Part shown: positions 16,396 through 26,032 of the stretch, one piece after another
Position numbering within the stretch: the stretch's first letter is position 1
How the letters are laid out: the number at the start of each line of letters is the position of its first letter
NCBI RefSeq assembly: GCF_011759505.1
Contig: NZ_JAAOYO010000002.1
Coordinates: forward strand, 372,001-436,000
DNA length: 64,000 nt
Direction: 5' to 3'
Origin: Curtobacterium salicis
GTDB lineage: Bacteria; Actinomycetota; Actinomycetes; Actinomycetales; Microbacteriaceae
The notes under the pieces: model-generated
Databases searched by the model: none
What the model saw: only the letters and a program-made list of their open reading frames with translations
What the model was told of the DNA's origin: nothing
Translations under genes and position numbers: made by a program

Positions 16396-17595
16396 TCAGA
16401 TCGTCGGTGTCGGGGCGTCCGCCGTGAGCGGCCCGTCCACGCGCGGCACGTCGTGCCACGCCCCGTCGGCGAGTGATGCTTCCGCCGCCTCCACGATCGA
16501 TGCCGCGGCGAGCCCGTCCGCCACCGACGGCGCGAACTGCCGCCCACTCCGGACGCTCGCCAGGAACTGCGCTGCCTCGATCGTCTTGAGGTCGTCGTAG
16601 CCCATCGCGGTCCCCGCCCCCGGTTGGAACCGGGCGAACTCACCGTCGCCGGGAGCGACGTACACGGTCGTGTAGCCGGCGGCCTCCTGCCCGTCGAGGC
16701 AGACCTGCAGTTCGTTCATCCGTTGGAAGTCCCAGCGGATCGAGCCCGAGGTGCCGTAGACCTCGATCGTGTACTCGGCGTGCGGGCCGTGCATGACCCG
16801 GCTGGAGTCCATCGTGCCGACCGCTCCGCCGTCGAAGCGGAAGAGCAGGGCGGCGTAGTCCTCGTTCTCGACGGGCTGCAGGTCACCGGTCGCCGCGGCG
16901 CTGCGGTCGACGATCCCGGCACCGGGCCGCGGCCGCTCGGTGATGACCGTCTCGGCGAGCGCGGTCACGCTCGCGATCCGGCCGACGAGGTACTGCGCCA
17001 GGTCGAGGCCGTGCGACAGGAGGTCGCCGAGGACGCCCGAACCGGCACGGTCGCGTTCGAACCGCCAGGTGAGCGGGGCGGCCGGGTCGGACGAGTAGTC
17101 GGCGAGCAGCGACCCGCGGACGTTCGTGATGCGCCCGAGCCGCCCGCTGCGGATGAGCTCGCGGGCCCGTTCGACCGCGGGTGCGTGCCGGTAGTTGAAC
17201 CCGACGCTCGTGATGACGCCTGCGCGCTGGACGGCGTCGTGGATGTCGCGGGAGTCGCTGGCGTACCGGCCCATCGGCTTCTCGATCCAGAACGGTTTGC
17301 CGGCCCGGGCTGCGGCGACCGCCATCTCGCGGTGCAGGAAGTTCGGGGAGCAGATCGAGACGACGTCGACCTCGGGGTCCGCCAGGACCTCGTGCCAGTC
17401 GGCGACAGCTCGCTCGTAGCCGAGCCGTTCGGTCGCCTGCTCCCGGGCTCCGGGGACCGGATCGGCTGCGACCACCAGACGTGGGCGGAGCCCGAGTTCC
17501 GGGAAGTGGTCCGGCAGTGCCCGGTACGCGCGGGAGTGCAGGCGTCCCATCCACCCCACCGAGATGAGGCCGACGCCGATCGTGTCCATGACCAT
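16396..17595 (-). CDS. Gfo/Idh/MocA oxidoreductase (second inositol-type dehydrogenase)
   Basis: A 399-residue NAD(P)-dependent sugar dehydrogenase. The Rossmann start is VGLISVGWMGRLHSRAY, and the catalytic EKP motif is in FWIEKPMGRY. The C-terminal domain has the GDLLSHGLDLAQYL segment with its histidine. As the last gene of the inositol operon it may oxidise another inositol isomer such as scyllo- or chiro-inositol, or an inosose. This is inferred from place and family. The stop of the transaldolase lies ten bases upstream. ATGs at 17595 and 17589 are both possible. Confidence 0.85.
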   Translation of the reverse strand: MVMDTIGVGLISVGWMGRLHSRAYRALPDHFPELGLRPRLVVAADPVPGAREQATERLGYERAVADWHEVLADPEVDVVSICSPNFLHREMAVAAARAGKPFWIEKPMGRYASDSRDIHDAVQRAGVITSVGFNYRHAPAVERARELIRSGRLGRITNVRGSLLADYSSDPAAPLTWRFERDRAGSGVLGDLLSHGLDLAQYLVGRIASVTALAETVITERPRPGAGIVDRSAAATGDLQPVENEDYAALLFRFDGGAVGTMDSSRVMHGPHAEYTIEVYGTSGSIRWDFQRMNELQVCLDGQEAAGYTTVYVAPGDGEFARFQPGAGTAMGYDDLKTIEAAQFLASVRSGRQFAPSVADGLAAASIVEAAEASLADGAWHDVPRVDGPLTADAPTPTI

Positions 17596-17605
17596 CGCCG
17601 TCGTC

Positions 17606-18718
17606 CTACTCGGCCGGGACGATGATGTCGCGGACGAGGGCGTCGAGCTTCGCGTCGGCGTCCAGGAACTGCCGCAACGTCTTCACCGTGGCACCGAAGC
17701 GGTCGAACTCGTCGATGGTCATGCCGTCGACGTCGTGGCCGCGGGCGAACTCCGGCGTCGCCCGGCGGAGGGCGTCCACGATGTGCGCCGGGACCTCGTC
17801 GTCGATCGCGTCGGGGCGGAACGGGAACGCGTTGTCGTTGATGTCCTTCGTCCACTGGAACGGCGGCGACACGACGAGGTCACCGCCCTGGAACTCGGAC
17901 CACTGCAGCGCGTTGCGGAAGGCCGCGACGAGGACCCGTGAGCGGAAGCCCCGCTCCTGGAACACCCGGTACGCGTTCTTCACCGCGGCGACCCCCGCCC
18001 ACTCCAGGTACCCGGGGTCGATCATCACGTGATCGCGGGCGACGACGGCCTTGAGCCAGTCGTCGAGCCGACCGGCCATCAGCGTGACGACGTGTCCGAA
18101 CTCCTGCTCGGGCAGACCGTCGGCGGCGCGACGGTCGAGGGCGCGCTCGATGGCCTCTCCGACGGCGACGACCTGCGCCACCGTGAACGAGACGGTCGCG
18201 TTGATCGAGACACCGCGGTACGCGGCTTCCTCGATGGCGGCGATGCCGGTCTTCGTCGCGGGGATCTTCACGATGATGTTCGGCGCGAGGCCCGCGAAGC
18301 GCACGGCCTGCTCGACGAGGGCGTCACGGTCGCGGTGCAGGCGCGGGTCCGTCTGCATCGACAGGCGGCCGTTCCTGCCGCCCGACGCCTCGAAGGCCGG
18401 CAGCAGCTGCGCGGCGGCGTTGACGGAGAGTTCCTCGACGGCCATCCACCCGAGTGCGGACTCCCCCGCGGTCGGGTGCGCCTCGGCGAGCTGACGGATG
18501 CGCGGCACCCACACCTCGGGGTCCTGCTGGATGCACGTGTAGGCGATGACCGGGTTGCAGGTCGCCCCGACGGCGCCGTACTCCGAGATCGCGGTCGCCA
18601 GTTCGTGCGGGTCAGCGGAGTCGTTCCACAGCGCGGTGGGCGTCTGCTCCGTCGCCTGCAGGGTGACCGGGCGGTCGTCGACCACGACCGTGTGCTGGCT
18701 CTCGAGTGTGCTCGTCAT
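17606..18718 (-). CDS. Transaldolase-family protein in the inositol operon
   Basis: A 370-residue class I aldolase of the transaldolase family. The Schiff-base lysine is in NIIVKIPATKTGI, GATCNPVI is the N-terminal motif, and SINATVSFTV is the next strand. Its ATG overlaps the iolH stop (ATGA). Its sequence differs from housekeeping transaldolases (for example WNDSADPHEL near the start), and its place in the operon suggests a role in converting a sugar intermediate of inositol breakdown rather than the pentose phosphate pathway. The exact reaction is unknown. Confidence 0.82.
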   Translation of the reverse strand: MTSTLESQHTVVVDDRPVTLQATEQTPTALWNDSADPHELATAISEYGAVGATCNPVIAYTCIQQDPEVWVPRIRQLAEAHPTAGESALGWMAVEELSVNAAAQLLPAFEASGGRNGRLSMQTDPRLHRDRDALVEQAVRFAGLAPNIIVKIPATKTGIAAIEEAAYRGVSINATVSFTVAQVVAVGEAIERALDRRAADGLPEQEFGHVVTLMAGRLDDWLKAVVARDHVMIDPGYLEWAGVAAVKNAYRVFQERGFRSRVLVAAFRNALQWSEFQGGDLVVSPPFQWTKDINDNAFPFRPDAIDDEVPAHIVDALRRATPEFARGHDVDGMTIDEFDRFGATVKTLRQFLDADAKLDALVRDIIVPAE

Positions 18719-19584
18719 CGGTGGAGTCCCTTCGTGATCTGGTCGAGCTGGAACCGCGACACCGCGTCGGCGTTCTCGTCCTCGGCGAAGACGCTCGAGA
18801 CGGCGACGGTGTCGTCCCGGCCCGAGAACCCGACGCGGTCGAGCGCACGCCAGAACGCGTCGAAGTCGACGTCCCCCTGCCCGACCGGCAGGTGCTGGTG
18901 CACGCGCACCGGGTTGCCGGGCGGGTTCGTGATGTAGCGGAGTCCGTGCGAGCGGCGGTGGTCGTACGCGTCGGCGACGTGGACCAGCTGCAGTGAGTCA
19001 CCGGCCGCGTCGATGACCGCGTCCATGTCCCCGCCGTAGTGGAAGGTGTGGCAGGCGACGTAGACGAACCCGATGTTCTTCGAGTTGAGCCCGCGGATCA
19101 CCCGGAGCGCCTCGAGCCCGTCCTCGACGAAGTCGTCCGGGTGTGGGTCGATGAGGACCCGGAGGTCCGCGTCCTCGATGATCGGCAGGAGTTCCTCCAT
19201 CGCCCAGTAGAACTGCGCTTCCGACTCCTCGGCACGCTCGGGACGCCCGGAGAACTCGGTGTTGATGGTGTCGACGCCGAGCCGCTTGGTGATCTCGACG
19301 ACCCGCTTCCACTGCTTGACCGCGGTCTCACGGGTCTCACGGTCGGGCCCGGACCAGCGCAGTACCGGCAGGACGGACGCCACCTGGACCCCGGCGTCGA
19401 CACAGGCAGCCGCGAACGCGTCGACGAGGTCGTCGTCCGCCTTCGGGTGCCGGTGGAACGGGATGAAGTCCCGGTGCGGGGTGAGTTGCAGGTACTCGTA
19501 CCCCAGGTCGGCGACCTTCCGCGGGAACTCCAGCAGATCCAGGTCGTGGTGGAACGGGGTCGGGTCGAGCGCGATCTTCGGCAC
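18715..19584 (-). CDS. iolH: Sugar phosphate isomerase/epimerase, IolH-like
   Basis: A 289-residue xylose-isomerase-like TIM barrel. It has metal-site elements such as NTEFSGRP, LIDPHPDDFVEDG, ACHTFHYGG and LVHVADAYDHRR. In other actinobacterial inositol clusters a protein of this kind is called IolH; its catalytic step is not firmly established. The start is the GTG at 19584, four bases after the iolG stop on the same strand, and it is translationally coupled with the transaldolase. Confidence 0.8.
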   Translation of the reverse strand: MPKIALDPTPFHHDLDLLEFPRKVADLGYEYLQLTPHRDFIPFHRHPKADDDLVDAFAAACVDAGVQVASVLPVLRWSGPDRETRETAVKQWKRVVEITKRLGVDTINTEFSGRPERAEESEAQFYWAMEELLPIIEDADLRVLIDPHPDDFVEDGLEALRVIRGLNSKNIGFVYVACHTFHYGGDMDAVIDAAGDSLQLVHVADAYDHRRSHGLRYITNPPGNPVRVHQHLPVGQGDVDFDAFWRALDRVGFSGRDDTVAVSSVFAEDENADAVSRFQLDQITKGLHR

Positions 19585-19587
19585 GGA

Positions 19588-20658
19588 CTACACCCCGGTC
19601 AGCGCGTCGGCCGTCGCGTCGGCCGGTGCCGTCGCGTCGTAGAAGGCCGGCTTGGTCACCGCGTACTCGACGTGCTCGGTCGCGCCGGACTGCTGCGCAC
19701 GGACCGCGACCTCGGCGACGACGGACGCCGTGTAGCCGTCCCAGGCGCTCGGGCCGTCGATGCCCCCGTCGCGGGCGGCGTCCACCCAGCGCTGGACCTC
19801 CTCGTCGTAGGCCGCCGCGAACCGCTCCTTGAAGGACGGCGTGACGCCCTGGCCCGAGACACCGGCGGACACGATCGTCTGCGAGGTGTCGCGACCGATG
19901 TAGGCGACGCCGGACTCGAACACGGCGTCGGTGGTGACCTGGTAGCCGAACTGGGCGTTCACGTTGATCTCGACGATCGCCATCGTCCCCGACTCGGTGG
20001 TGAACAACACGAACTGCGGCTCGGGCAGGTCGGCCGGTGCCAGGGAGTTCTTCCGCGGCTTCTTGACCTCGACGCTCGTGATCGCTTCGCCCGTGAGGAA
20101 CGGGATGATGTCGATCTCGTGGATCACCGAGTCGTGGATGAGCATCGACTCGCTGAAGTTCGGCGGCGTCGTCGGGTTCCGGTGCGCGTGGTGCAGTGCG
20201 AGCAGCGCGCCGTTCGCGCCGGACTCCCGCAGCGCCTTCAGCTCCTGGTACCCGGTGTCGAAGCGGCGCATGAACCCGACCTGGATCGTCGGACGGCTGG
20301 CGTGCTCCTGCTCGAGCTCCACGATGCGCAGGCTGTCCGCGGCGCTCGTCGTCAGGGGCTTCTCGCAGAGGACGGCGAGGCCGCGTTCGAGCGCGGTCAC
20401 CAGGATCGGCTCGTGCAGGAACCCGGGGGTCGCGATGATGACGCCGTCGATCTCGGTGGCGGCGAGCGCCTCGTCGAACGAAGCGGCGGTGATCGCTCCC
20501 GGCGCGAGTGCGGCTGCGGCGGCGGCGCGGCCGGCGTCCGGTTCGACGACGGCGACGACGTCGGCGTTCGAGATCTTCGCGGTGATGCGTCGGACGTGGT
20601 CGGCGCCCATCATGCCGGCGCCGACGACGGCGACGCGGAGGTTCTGCGTGGTGGTCAT
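19588..20658 (-). CDS. iolG: Inositol 2-dehydrogenase
   Basis: A 356-residue Gfo/Idh/MocA enzyme that should oxidise myo-inositol to 2-keto-myo-inositol (scyllo-inosose) with NAD. It has the Rossmann motif VAVVGAGMMGADHV, the EKP catalytic lysine in VLCEKPLTTSA, and HDSVIHEIDIIPFL with the active-site Asp and His. GGGGAAG lies a few bases before the ATG at 20658. Flanked by iolE and iolH, this is the better candidate for the pathway's first step than the second dehydrogenase at the operon end. Confidence 0.9.
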   Translation of the reverse strand: MTTTQNLRVAVVGAGMMGADHVRRITAKISNADVVAVVEPDAGRAAAAAALAPGAITAASFDEALAATEIDGVIIATPGFLHEPILVTALERGLAVLCEKPLTTSAADSLRIVELEQEHASRPTIQVGFMRRFDTGYQELKALRESGANGALLALHHAHRNPTTPPNFSESMLIHDSVIHEIDIIPFLTGEAITSVEVKKPRKNSLAPADLPEPQFVLFTTESGTMAIVEINVNAQFGYQVTTDAVFESGVAYIGRDTSQTIVSAGVSGQGVTPSFKERFAAAYDEEVQRWVDAARDGGIDGPSAWDGYTASVVAEVAVRAQQSGATEHVEYAVTKPAFYDATAPADATADALTGV

Positions 20659-20701
20659 GGTGTTCTTCCCCTGGGGTCGGTGACGGTGCGTTGGCGGCAC
20701 G

Positions 20702-21655
20702 TCAGGAGGCGCGGGCGGCGGAGGTGGAGCCGAAGATGTGCTGGAAGGTGCGCTCGGCGATCGGGCCGGGTGCGTCGACCGAGCAGCCGTACATGTCCTG
20801 CTCGACGATGCCGAAGACGTCCGGGTTGATCGCGGCGACCGCCTCGATGATCGGCGCCAGGGCGGGCGTGCCGTACGGGGGCTCGGTCATGATGCCCTGC
20901 GAGACGGCGGTCGCGAACGGCACGTCGTTCTTCAGGACGTCGAACAGCAGGTCGGTGTCGACCTGCTTGAGGTGCAGGTAGCCGATGCGGTCCGGGTGGG
21001 CGGCGATCAGCTTCAGGTTGTCGCCGCCGTAGTACGCGAAGTGGCCGGTGTCGAGGCAGAGGTTCGTGTACTCGGGGTCCGTGACCTCGAGGAACCGCAC
21101 GGTCTCCTTGTAGGTCCCGACGTGGCTGTCCGCGTGGGTGTGGAACTGCTGGTGGACACCGAACTCCTCGAGCAGCGCCTTGCCGAGCTGGTCGTGGCCC
21201 CTACCGAGTCGCTCCCACTGTTCGTCGCTGAGCGTCCGGGCCTCCAGTACCTCTTCGGTGGCGTCGGAACGCCAGAGGTCCGGGATCGTCACCAGGTGCT
21301 CGGCGCCGAGCGCCGCGGCCAGACCCGCGACGGCGACCGCCTGGTCCCACGCACGCTGGAACTGGTCGTCACCCTTGTGGAACCCGGTGAACACGGTGCC
21401 CGCCGAGAGCTTCAGCCCGCGGGACTCGAGCTCGTCGGACAGTTGCGACGGGTCGGTCGGCAGGTACCCGTAGGGTCCGAGTTCGATCCACTCGTACCCG
21501 GCCGCGGAGGCTTCGTCGAGGAAGCGCTGCCACGGGACCTGCCCCGGGTCGTCGGGGAACCAGACGCCCCACGAGTCGGGCGCGGTGCCGATGCGGATCG
21601 AGGCGGGCGCCGCGTCGGTGGCGGGGGTGCCGATGGGGGTGGCGGTGTCGGTCAT
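20702..21655 (-). CDS. iolE: Myo-inosose-2 dehydratase
   Basis: A 317-residue TIM-barrel dehydratase that removes water from scyllo-inosose to give 3D-trihydroxycyclohexane-1,2-dione. The N-terminal GTAPDSWGVWFPDD is the IolE signature. Metal ligands lie in FHTHADSHVGTY, CLDTGHFAYYGGD and GYLHLKQVD. It lies between iolD and iolG with short gaps (33 and 43 bases). The usual length for the family is about 300 residues. No strong Shine-Dalgarno site is visible, consistent with coupling within the operon. Confidence 0.93.
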   Translation of the reverse strand: MTDTATPIGTPATDAAPASIRIGTAPDSWGVWFPDDPGQVPWQRFLDEASAAGYEWIELGPYGYLPTDPSQLSDELESRGLKLSAGTVFTGFHKGDDQFQRAWDQAVAVAGLAAALGAEHLVTIPDLWRSDATEEVLEARTLSDEQWERLGRGHDQLGKALLEEFGVHQQFHTHADSHVGTYKETVRFLEVTDPEYTNLCLDTGHFAYYGGDNLKLIAAHPDRIGYLHLKQVDTDLLFDVLKNDVPFATAVSQGIMTEPPYGTPALAPIIEAVAAINPDVFGIVEQDMYGCSVDAPGPIAERTFQHIFGSTSAARAS

Positions 21656-21688
21656 GACGTCGCTGTCGCTTTCTGTGTCGGATCGGGT

Positions 21689-23599
21689 TCAGCCGAGCAG
21701 CGGACGCTGCGCGGCGACCCGCTGCTCGTACTCGGCGCGGGCGGCCTGGGTGCTGGGGAGGGTGGAGGTCTGCGCCACCGGTACGTCCCACCAGCCGTCG
21801 CCGTCCGGCGCGTAGACCAGCGGGTCGGAGTTGATGTGGACGAGGGTCGTGTGGTCGTTCGCCTTCGCCTGGCGGACCGCCGCGCTGAGGTCCGCGATGC
21901 TGTCCGGCCCGGGCTGCACCTCGATGACGTCGACGCCGTACGACCGGGCGTTGGCGGCCAGGTCGACGGGCAGCGGTTCGCCGTTCTCGAACGACCGGGT
22001 CTCGTCCAGGTAGCGGTACTTGGTGCCGTACCGCTCCGAGCCGACGGTCTCCGACAGGTGGCCGATCGAGGCGTACCCGTGGTTCTGGATGAGCACCACG
22101 ATGATCTTGATGCCCTCGGCGACGGCGGTCACGAGCTCGGTGTGCAGCATCAAGTACGAGCCGTCCCCGATCATCACGATGGCGTCGCGGTCGGGGGCCC
22201 CACGACGCACACCGATGCCGCCGGCGATCTCGTAGCCCATGCACGAGAAGGCGTACTCGACGTGGTACCCGAGTGCGTCCCGGACCCGCCAGAGCTTGTG
22301 CAGGTCACCCGGCAGGGATCCCGCGGCCTGGATGACGACGTCGCGCGGATCGCTGGCGGCCTGCACGGCTCCGATGATCTCGGCCTGACCCGGCAGGTCG
22401 GCGCCCGACGGGGTGAACGCCTCGTCGACGACGGCGTCCCACTCCCGCTTCCGGTCCCGGACCTCGGCGGCGTAGCCGGCGTCCACGGCGTACGACGCGT
22501 CGGCGGTGAGGGCCGCGGTCAGGGCGATGAGGGCCTCCCGCGCGTCGGCGATCACCGGCAGCTGCGTGCCGTGCTTGTAGGCGTCGAAGGACGCCACGTT
22601 CACGTTGACGAAGGTGACGTCGGGATCCTGGAAGGCCGTGCGGGAGGCTGTCGTGAAGTCGCTGTACCGCGTGCCGATCCCGATGACGACGTCGGCCTGC
22701 GCGGCGACCGCGTTGGCCGCAGCCGTGCCGGTCGCCCCGATGCCCCCGAGGTACTGCGGGTGGTCCCAGAGCAGGGAGCCGCCGCCGGCTTGGGACGTGC
22801 CGACCGGGATCCCGGTGGCCTCGACGAAGCGGCGGAGCTGGTCCTCGGCGCCGGAGTAGAGGACGCCACCACCGGCGACGACGACCGGACGCTTCGCCTG
22901 TCGGATCGCGGTGACGGCACGCTCGAGCGGACCGGTCTCCGGCAGCGGGCGCCGGATGTGCCACTCGCGGGGCTGCAGGAACGCGACTGGGACGTCGAGC
23001 TGTTCCGCCTGGACGTCCTCCGGCAGGGCGATCGTCACCGCACCGGTCTCCGCCGGGTCGGTCAGCACCCGCATCGCCTGGAGCGCGATCGAGAACAGCT
23101 GCTCCGGACGGACCACGCGGTCGAAGAAGCGCGAGAGCGGCCGGAACGCGTCGGTCACCTGGATCGAGGTGTCGTGCGGCATCTCGATCTGCTGCAGGAC
23201 CGGGTCCGTGGTGCGTGTCGCGAAGGTGTCCGAGGGCAGCAGCAGTGCCGGCAGCCGGTTGGTCGTGGCGAGGGCCGCCGCGGTGAGCATGTTCGCTGCA
23301 CCGGGTCCGACCGACGCCGTGGCGGCGAAGGTCGCACGTCGGCGGTGCATCCGGGCGAAGCCGACGGCCTCGTGCACCATCGCCTGCTCGTTGCGGGCCT
23401 GGTGGTAGGGCAGCAACCCCGGCTGCTCGACGTGGAGCTGCTTGATCGCCTGGCCGAGCCCGGCGACGTTGCCGTGGCCGAAGATGCCGAAGATCCCGGG
23501 GACCGTGCGCTCGCGGACGTCGCCGTCCACCGTCCACTGGTTGGCCAGGAACTCGACGAGCGCCTGGCCGACGGTCATGCGACGGGTCGTGGTGGTCAC
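21689..23599 (-). CDS. iolD: 3D-(3,5/4)-trihydroxycyclohexane-1,2-dione acylhydrolase
   Basis: A ThDP-dependent hydrolase of 636 residues that opens the cyclohexane-dione ring to 5-deoxy-glucuronate. Family features are IFGIFGHGNVAGLG near the start, the central FAD/ThDP-fold domain, and the ThDP signature GDGSYLMLHTELVTAV...NHGY. The GTG at 23599 overlaps the iolB stop (GTGA) and has AAGGAGG four bases upstream. A start at the ATG 21 bases later would begin at MTVGQAL as in many relatives, but has no ribosome site. Confidence 0.93.
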   Translation of the reverse strand: MTTTTRRMTVGQALVEFLANQWTVDGDVRERTVPGIFGIFGHGNVAGLGQAIKQLHVEQPGLLPYHQARNEQAMVHEAVGFARMHRRRATFAATASVGPGAANMLTAAALATTNRLPALLLPSDTFATRTTDPVLQQIEMPHDTSIQVTDAFRPLSRFFDRVVRPEQLFSIALQAMRVLTDPAETGAVTIALPEDVQAEQLDVPVAFLQPREWHIRRPLPETGPLERAVTAIRQAKRPVVVAGGGVLYSGAEDQLRRFVEATGIPVGTSQAGGGSLLWDHPQYLGGIGATGTAAANAVAAQADVVIGIGTRYSDFTTASRTAFQDPDVTFVNVNVASFDAYKHGTQLPVIADAREALIALTAALTADASYAVDAGYAAEVRDRKREWDAVVDEAFTPSGADLPGQAEIIGAVQAASDPRDVVIQAAGSLPGDLHKLWRVRDALGYHVEYAFSCMGYEIAGGIGVRRGAPDRDAIVMIGDGSYLMLHTELVTAVAEGIKIIVVLIQNHGYASIGHLSETVGSERYGTKYRYLDETRSFENGEPLPVDLAANARSYGVDVIEVQPGPDSIADLSAAVRQAKANDHTTLVHINSDPLVYAPDGDGWWDVPVAQTSTLPSTQAARAEYEQRVAAQRPLLG

Positions 23600-24489
23600 A
23601 CGTCCTCCTTGAGGTAGGGAAGGCGGGGGTCGAGGGGCTCGGACTCCCAGAGCTGTCGGACCCACCCGTGGGCGGGGTCGTCGGTGATGTTCCAGACGCG
23701 TTCCGGTCCGGGGCCGGCCATCACGTTGAGGTAGTACATGTCGTAGCCGGGGGCGGCGACGGCCGGGCCGTGCCAGCCGTACGGCACGAGGGCCACGTCA
23801 CCGGTGCGGACCTGCCGGAACTCGTCGATCGGCCGGTCGTCCGAGGCCGAGGTCCGGTGCAGCGCGAACGGGTCGGCGCAATCCGGCGCCACGTGCTCGG
23901 CACCGCGGGCGACGGCGGACTCGTAGTAGTAGATCTCCTCGAGCTCGGACTCCTGCCCGGGCCGCTCGGTGTCGTGCTTGTGCGCCGGCCACGAGGACCA
24001 GTTGCCCGCGGGCGTGATCACCTCGCACACGATCAACCGTGCGGCATCGAGTGCGGCCGGCGTGCCGAAGTTGTGGACCTGACGGCTCGACTGCCCGGCA
24101 CCACGGAGTTCGACGGGGACGTCCTGCCGCGGGATGTGGACCGTCGGCTTGACCACGTCGGTGGGAGCCTCGGCAACCGCGAGGCGGCCGGTGCCGGTGA
24201 CCACCGCGGCGGTCCCCGGGCCGAGGTAGAGCACGTCGGTGGGGCCCTCGAAGACGCTCGTGCGACCTTCGAGCTGCTGCACCGCGTCGCCGTGGGTCAC
24301 GGTGAAGCTGCCGGCGAGCGGCACGACGATCCGTTCGACGGCACCCGCGTCGAGGCGGAGCGACCCGCCGTCCGTCAGCGTGCCGGTCCGGAGGCCGGTG
24401 TGCGCCCACCCCGGCACGCGGCCGTCGATGACGTCGGTCCAGCCGTCCTCCGGCCGGGTGCCCCGCGGGTTGAACCAGTTGTCGGTCAT
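23596..24489 (-). CDS. iolB: 5-deoxy-glucuronate isomerase
   Basis: A 297-residue cupin enzyme that isomerises 5-deoxy-glucuronate to 2-deoxy-5-keto-gluconate. The C-terminal cupin has the metal site NWSSWPAHKHDTE and EEIYYYE. The family's HGPAVAAPGYDMYYLNVMAG segment is near the end. The ATG at 24489 is seven bases after the mmsA stop. The longer frame upstream would overlap mmsA. Confidence 0.93.
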   Translation of the reverse strand: MTDNWFNPRGTRPEDGWTDVIDGRVPGWAHTGLRTGTLTDGGSLRLDAGAVERIVVPLAGSFTVTHGDAVQQLEGRTSVFEGPTDVLYLGPGTAAVVTGTGRLAVAEAPTDVVKPTVHIPRQDVPVELRGAGQSSRQVHNFGTPAALDAARLIVCEVITPAGNWSSWPAHKHDTERPGQESELEEIYYYESAVARGAEHVAPDCADPFALHRTSASDDRPIDEFRQVRTGDVALVPYGWHGPAVAAPGYDMYYLNVMAGPGPERVWNITDDPAHGWVRQLWESEPLDPRLPYLKEDV

Positions 24490-24496
24490 CGTCGGG

Positions 24497-26032
24497 TCAG
24501 CCGTTCGACGGGAAGCCGAGGTTGATGCCACCGTGCGAGGGGTCGAGCCACCGGGAGGTGATGGCCTTCTGCCGCGTGAAGAAGCTGACGCCGTCGGCGC
24601 CGTACGCCTTGTGGTCGCCGAACAGCGAGTTCTTCCACCCGCCGAACGAGTAGTAAGCCACGGGTACCGGGATCGGCACGTTGATGCCGATCATGCCGAC
24701 CTGGACGTCGCGCTGGAACCGCCGAGCGGCCCCACCGTCGTTCGTGAAGATCGCCGTGCCGTTGCCGTACGCGCCGCCGTTGATCAGCGCCAGTCCTTCT
24801 TCGTAGGACTCGACGCGCACCACGGACAGCACCGGACCGAAGATCTCCTCGGTGTAGACGCGGCTCGACGTCGGCACCCGGTCGATCAGCGTCGGGCCGA
24901 GCCAGAAGCCGTTCTCGTCGCCGTCGGGACGGACGGTGCGGCCGTCCACCACGATGACCGCACCGTCCTGCTCTGCGACCTCGATGTACGAGGCGACCTT
25001 GTCCCGGTGCTGCTCAGTGACGAGCGGTCCCATGTCGCAGCCGCGGCGACCGTCACCGATGCGCAGCGTGGCGGCGCGTTCGGCGATCTTCGCGATGAGC
25101 TCGTCGGCGACCGGCTCGACCGCGACGACGACCGAGATCGCCATGCAGCGTTCACCGGCGGAGCCGAAGCCCGCGTTGATCGCGTTGTCCGCGACGAGGT
25201 CCAGGTCGGCGTCCGGCAGCACGAGCATGTGGTTCTTGGCGCCGCCGAGGGCCTGCACGCGCTTGCCGTGCTTCGTACCGGTCTCGTAGACGTACTGCGC
25301 GATCGGGGTGGAACCGACGAACGAGATGGACTCGACGTCCGGGCTCGTCAACAGCCCGTCGACCGCGACCTTGTCGCCGTTGAGCACCGTGAAGACCCCG
25401 GCCGGAAGTCCCGCCTCGGTGAACTTCGACGCCAGCCAGATGGCCGCGGACGGGTCCTTCTCACTCGGCTTCAGCACGACGGTGTTGCCGGCGGCGATGG
25501 CGATCGGCAGGAACCACAGCGGCACCATCGCCGGGAAGTTGAAGGGGCTGATGATGCCCACGACACCGAGCGGCTGCCGGATCGAGTAGACGTCGATGCC
25601 GGTCGACACCTGGTCGGAGAACTCGCCCTTGAGCAGCTGCGGGATGCTCGTGGCCAGCTCGACGACCTCTTGCCCACGGGCGATCTCACCGAGCGCGTCG
25701 GAGACGACCTTGCCGTGCTCGCTCGTGATGATCTCGGCGAGCTCGGCCTTGTCGCGGTTCAGGATCTCGCGGAACGAGAACATGATCTGCTGCCGCTTGG
25801 ACAGGGAGAGCTCGCTCCACGCGGGGAAGGCCGCCTTGGCGCTCGCGATCGCGGCCTGTACCTCGCGCTCGTCGGCGAGCGCGACCTGCTTGGTCACCAC
25901 GCCCCGGGCCGGGTCGTACACGGGCGCGGTCCGGCCGGAGGTCGAGGGGACGTGGGCGCCGTCGATCCAGTGTCCGACGGTCGCGCCGTCGGTCGCGTCG
26001 CCGGTGGTGGCGGGGGCGCTCGTGGTGGTCAT
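24497..26032 (-). CDS. mmsA: CoA-acylating methylmalonate-semialdehyde dehydrogenase
   Basis: An aldehyde dehydrogenase of 511 residues, called IolA in inositol pathways. It converts malonic semialdehyde to acetyl-CoA, CO2 and NADH. Visible are ISPFNFPAMVPLWFLPIA, the cofactor-site segment GSTPIAQYVYETG, GGAKNHMLVLPDAD and the catalytic cysteine in SAGERCMAISV. The ATG overlaps the stop codon of the upstream aldolase gene (ATGA). It completes the lower end of the inositol pathway. Confidence 0.94.
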   Translation of the reverse strand: MTTTSAPATTGDATDGATVGHWIDGAHVPSTSGRTAPVYDPARGVVTKQVALADEREVQAAIASAKAAFPAWSELSLSKRQQIMFSFREILNRDKAELAEIITSEHGKVVSDALGEIARGQEVVELATSIPQLLKGEFSDQVSTGIDVYSIRQPLGVVGIISPFNFPAMVPLWFLPIAIAAGNTVVLKPSEKDPSAAIWLASKFTEAGLPAGVFTVLNGDKVAVDGLLTSPDVESISFVGSTPIAQYVYETGTKHGKRVQALGGAKNHMLVLPDADLDLVADNAINAGFGSAGERCMAISVVVAVEPVADELIAKIAERAATLRIGDGRRGCDMGPLVTEQHRDKVASYIEVAEQDGAVIVVDGRTVRPDGDENGFWLGPTLIDRVPTSSRVYTEEIFGPVLSVVRVESYEEGLALINGGAYGNGTAIFTNDGGAARRFQRDVQVGMIGINVPIPVPVAYYSFGGWKNSLFGDHKAYGADGVSFFTRQKAITSRWLDPSHGGINLGFPSNG